From: UBA7985 sp038141425
Lineage (GTDB): Bacteria > Pseudomonadota > Alphaproteobacteria > UBA7985
Direction of reading: 5' to 3'
Length of the DNA stretch: 64,000 nt
Assembly (NCBI GenBank): GCA_038141425.1
Contig: JAYQIC010000010.1
Coordinates: 434,001-498,000, forward strand
Positions 63,741-64,000 of the stretch are shown piece after piece; within the stretch, counting starts at the first letter, position 1; the number at the start of each line of letters is the position of its first letter. Under the pieces are notes generated by a model. That model had not been told where the DNA came from. It ran no database searches and saw nothing but the letters and a program-made list of their open reading frames with translations. The position numbers and the translations under genes are program-made.

Positions 63741-64000
63741 TTAGGCTTCGTCATCTAGCCACCGGTAGCCCCGATCAGCCAAACGACGCTGCACCCGCCC
63801 CGGATAGTCCGTACAAATAGCATCGACGCGCAGATCGATCATTCGGTCGATGTCGGCCACCTCGTTGACAGTCCAGACCACCACGATCACACCACTGGCA
63901 CGGGCCGTGGCAAGGCTCTCAGGTGTGATATCCTCGTAGTACGGGCACCACAGCTGCCCCCTTGCTCTTTGACTTTTCCTGGAATGCTAAGCACGTCATG
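63741..64000 (-). CDS. ugpQ: Glycerophosphodiester phosphodiesterase UgpQ, C-terminal part, one frameshift
   Basis: The C-terminal end of a GDPD-family enzyme that releases glycerol-3-phosphate from deacylated phospholipids. Reading from the window edge: 'HDVLSIPGKVKEQGG', then after a break 'QLWCPYYEDITPESLATARASG', 'VVWTVNEVADIDRMIDL' and 'VDAICTDYPGRVQRRLADRGY' before TAA at 63741-63743. 'VxxWTVN' and 'DAICTDxP' are the family's C-terminal motifs. One G is missing from a run at 63957-63961. The N-terminal part lies outside the window. It completes the ugp-type gene set. Confidence 0.75.

Overview
The window is GC-rich (most genes look roughly 60-68% G+C) and reads as chromosome of a proteobacterium, most likely an alphaproteobacterium. 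The grounds are PutA without an N-terminal ribbon-helix-helix next to a divergent Lrp-type regulator, TAXI-TRAP transport, and many hydantoinase/oxoprolinase-family operons served by ABC importers. This assignment is inferred from gene content, not from a marker gene. I saw no rRNA, tRNA, CRISPR array, insertion sequence or phage gene.

Layout. 1-6.3 kb: a partial unknown gene, htpX, a META-domain exported protein, then a lower-GC operon (TAXI binding protein, fused TRAP permease, divergent YrdC-like protein). 6.5-14.2 kb: a StcD-like N-demethylase, AraC regulator, short-chain dehydrogenase, HSL-type esterase, Calx-beta-like exported protein and an LLM-class monooxygenase. 14.4-29 kb: a GntR regulator facing one long minus-strand operon: peptide-type ABC importer, GAF protein, HyuA, HyuB, Asp/Glu racemase, MDR dehydrogenase, M24 peptidase and a second HyuB. 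29.3-36 kb: a second minus-strand operon: XRE-cupin regulator, ribose-type ABC importer, HyuA-like ATPase and a DUF917 protein. 36.2-40.3 kb: Lrp regulator divergent from putA. 41.2-44.2 kb: hydantoinase, Asp/Glu racemase and DapA-family lyase. 44.3-47.5 kb: a cyclic-nucleotide-binding protein and a large membrane redox fusion. 47.5-53.3 kb: small exported proteins, a methyltransferase, pncA, fatty acid hydroxylase, EamA exporter and cytochrome P450. 53.5-64 kb: a glycerol-3-phosphate/glycerophosphodiester region (glpD, Na/Pi cotransporter, GpdQ-like phosphoesterase, ugpE-A-B-C, DeoR regulator, HAD phosphatase, ugpQ).

Taken together, the window is dominated by uptake and breakdown of small nitrogen compounds (cyclic amides of the hydantoin/oxoproline kind, methylated proline, proline) and of phosphorylated glycerol compounds. 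Three separate hydantoin-type loci lie within 30 kb, each with its own set of genes.

A caveat runs through the annotation. By my reading about 24 single-base frameshifts and 2 in-frame TAG codons interrupt 18 otherwise well conserved genes. Many of the frameshifts sit in runs of G or C. This pattern is what uncorrected homopolymer errors in a long-read or pyrosequencing assembly produce. I therefore give each such gene as one joined span and say where the break is; glpD, the most damaged, is entered as a pseudogene.
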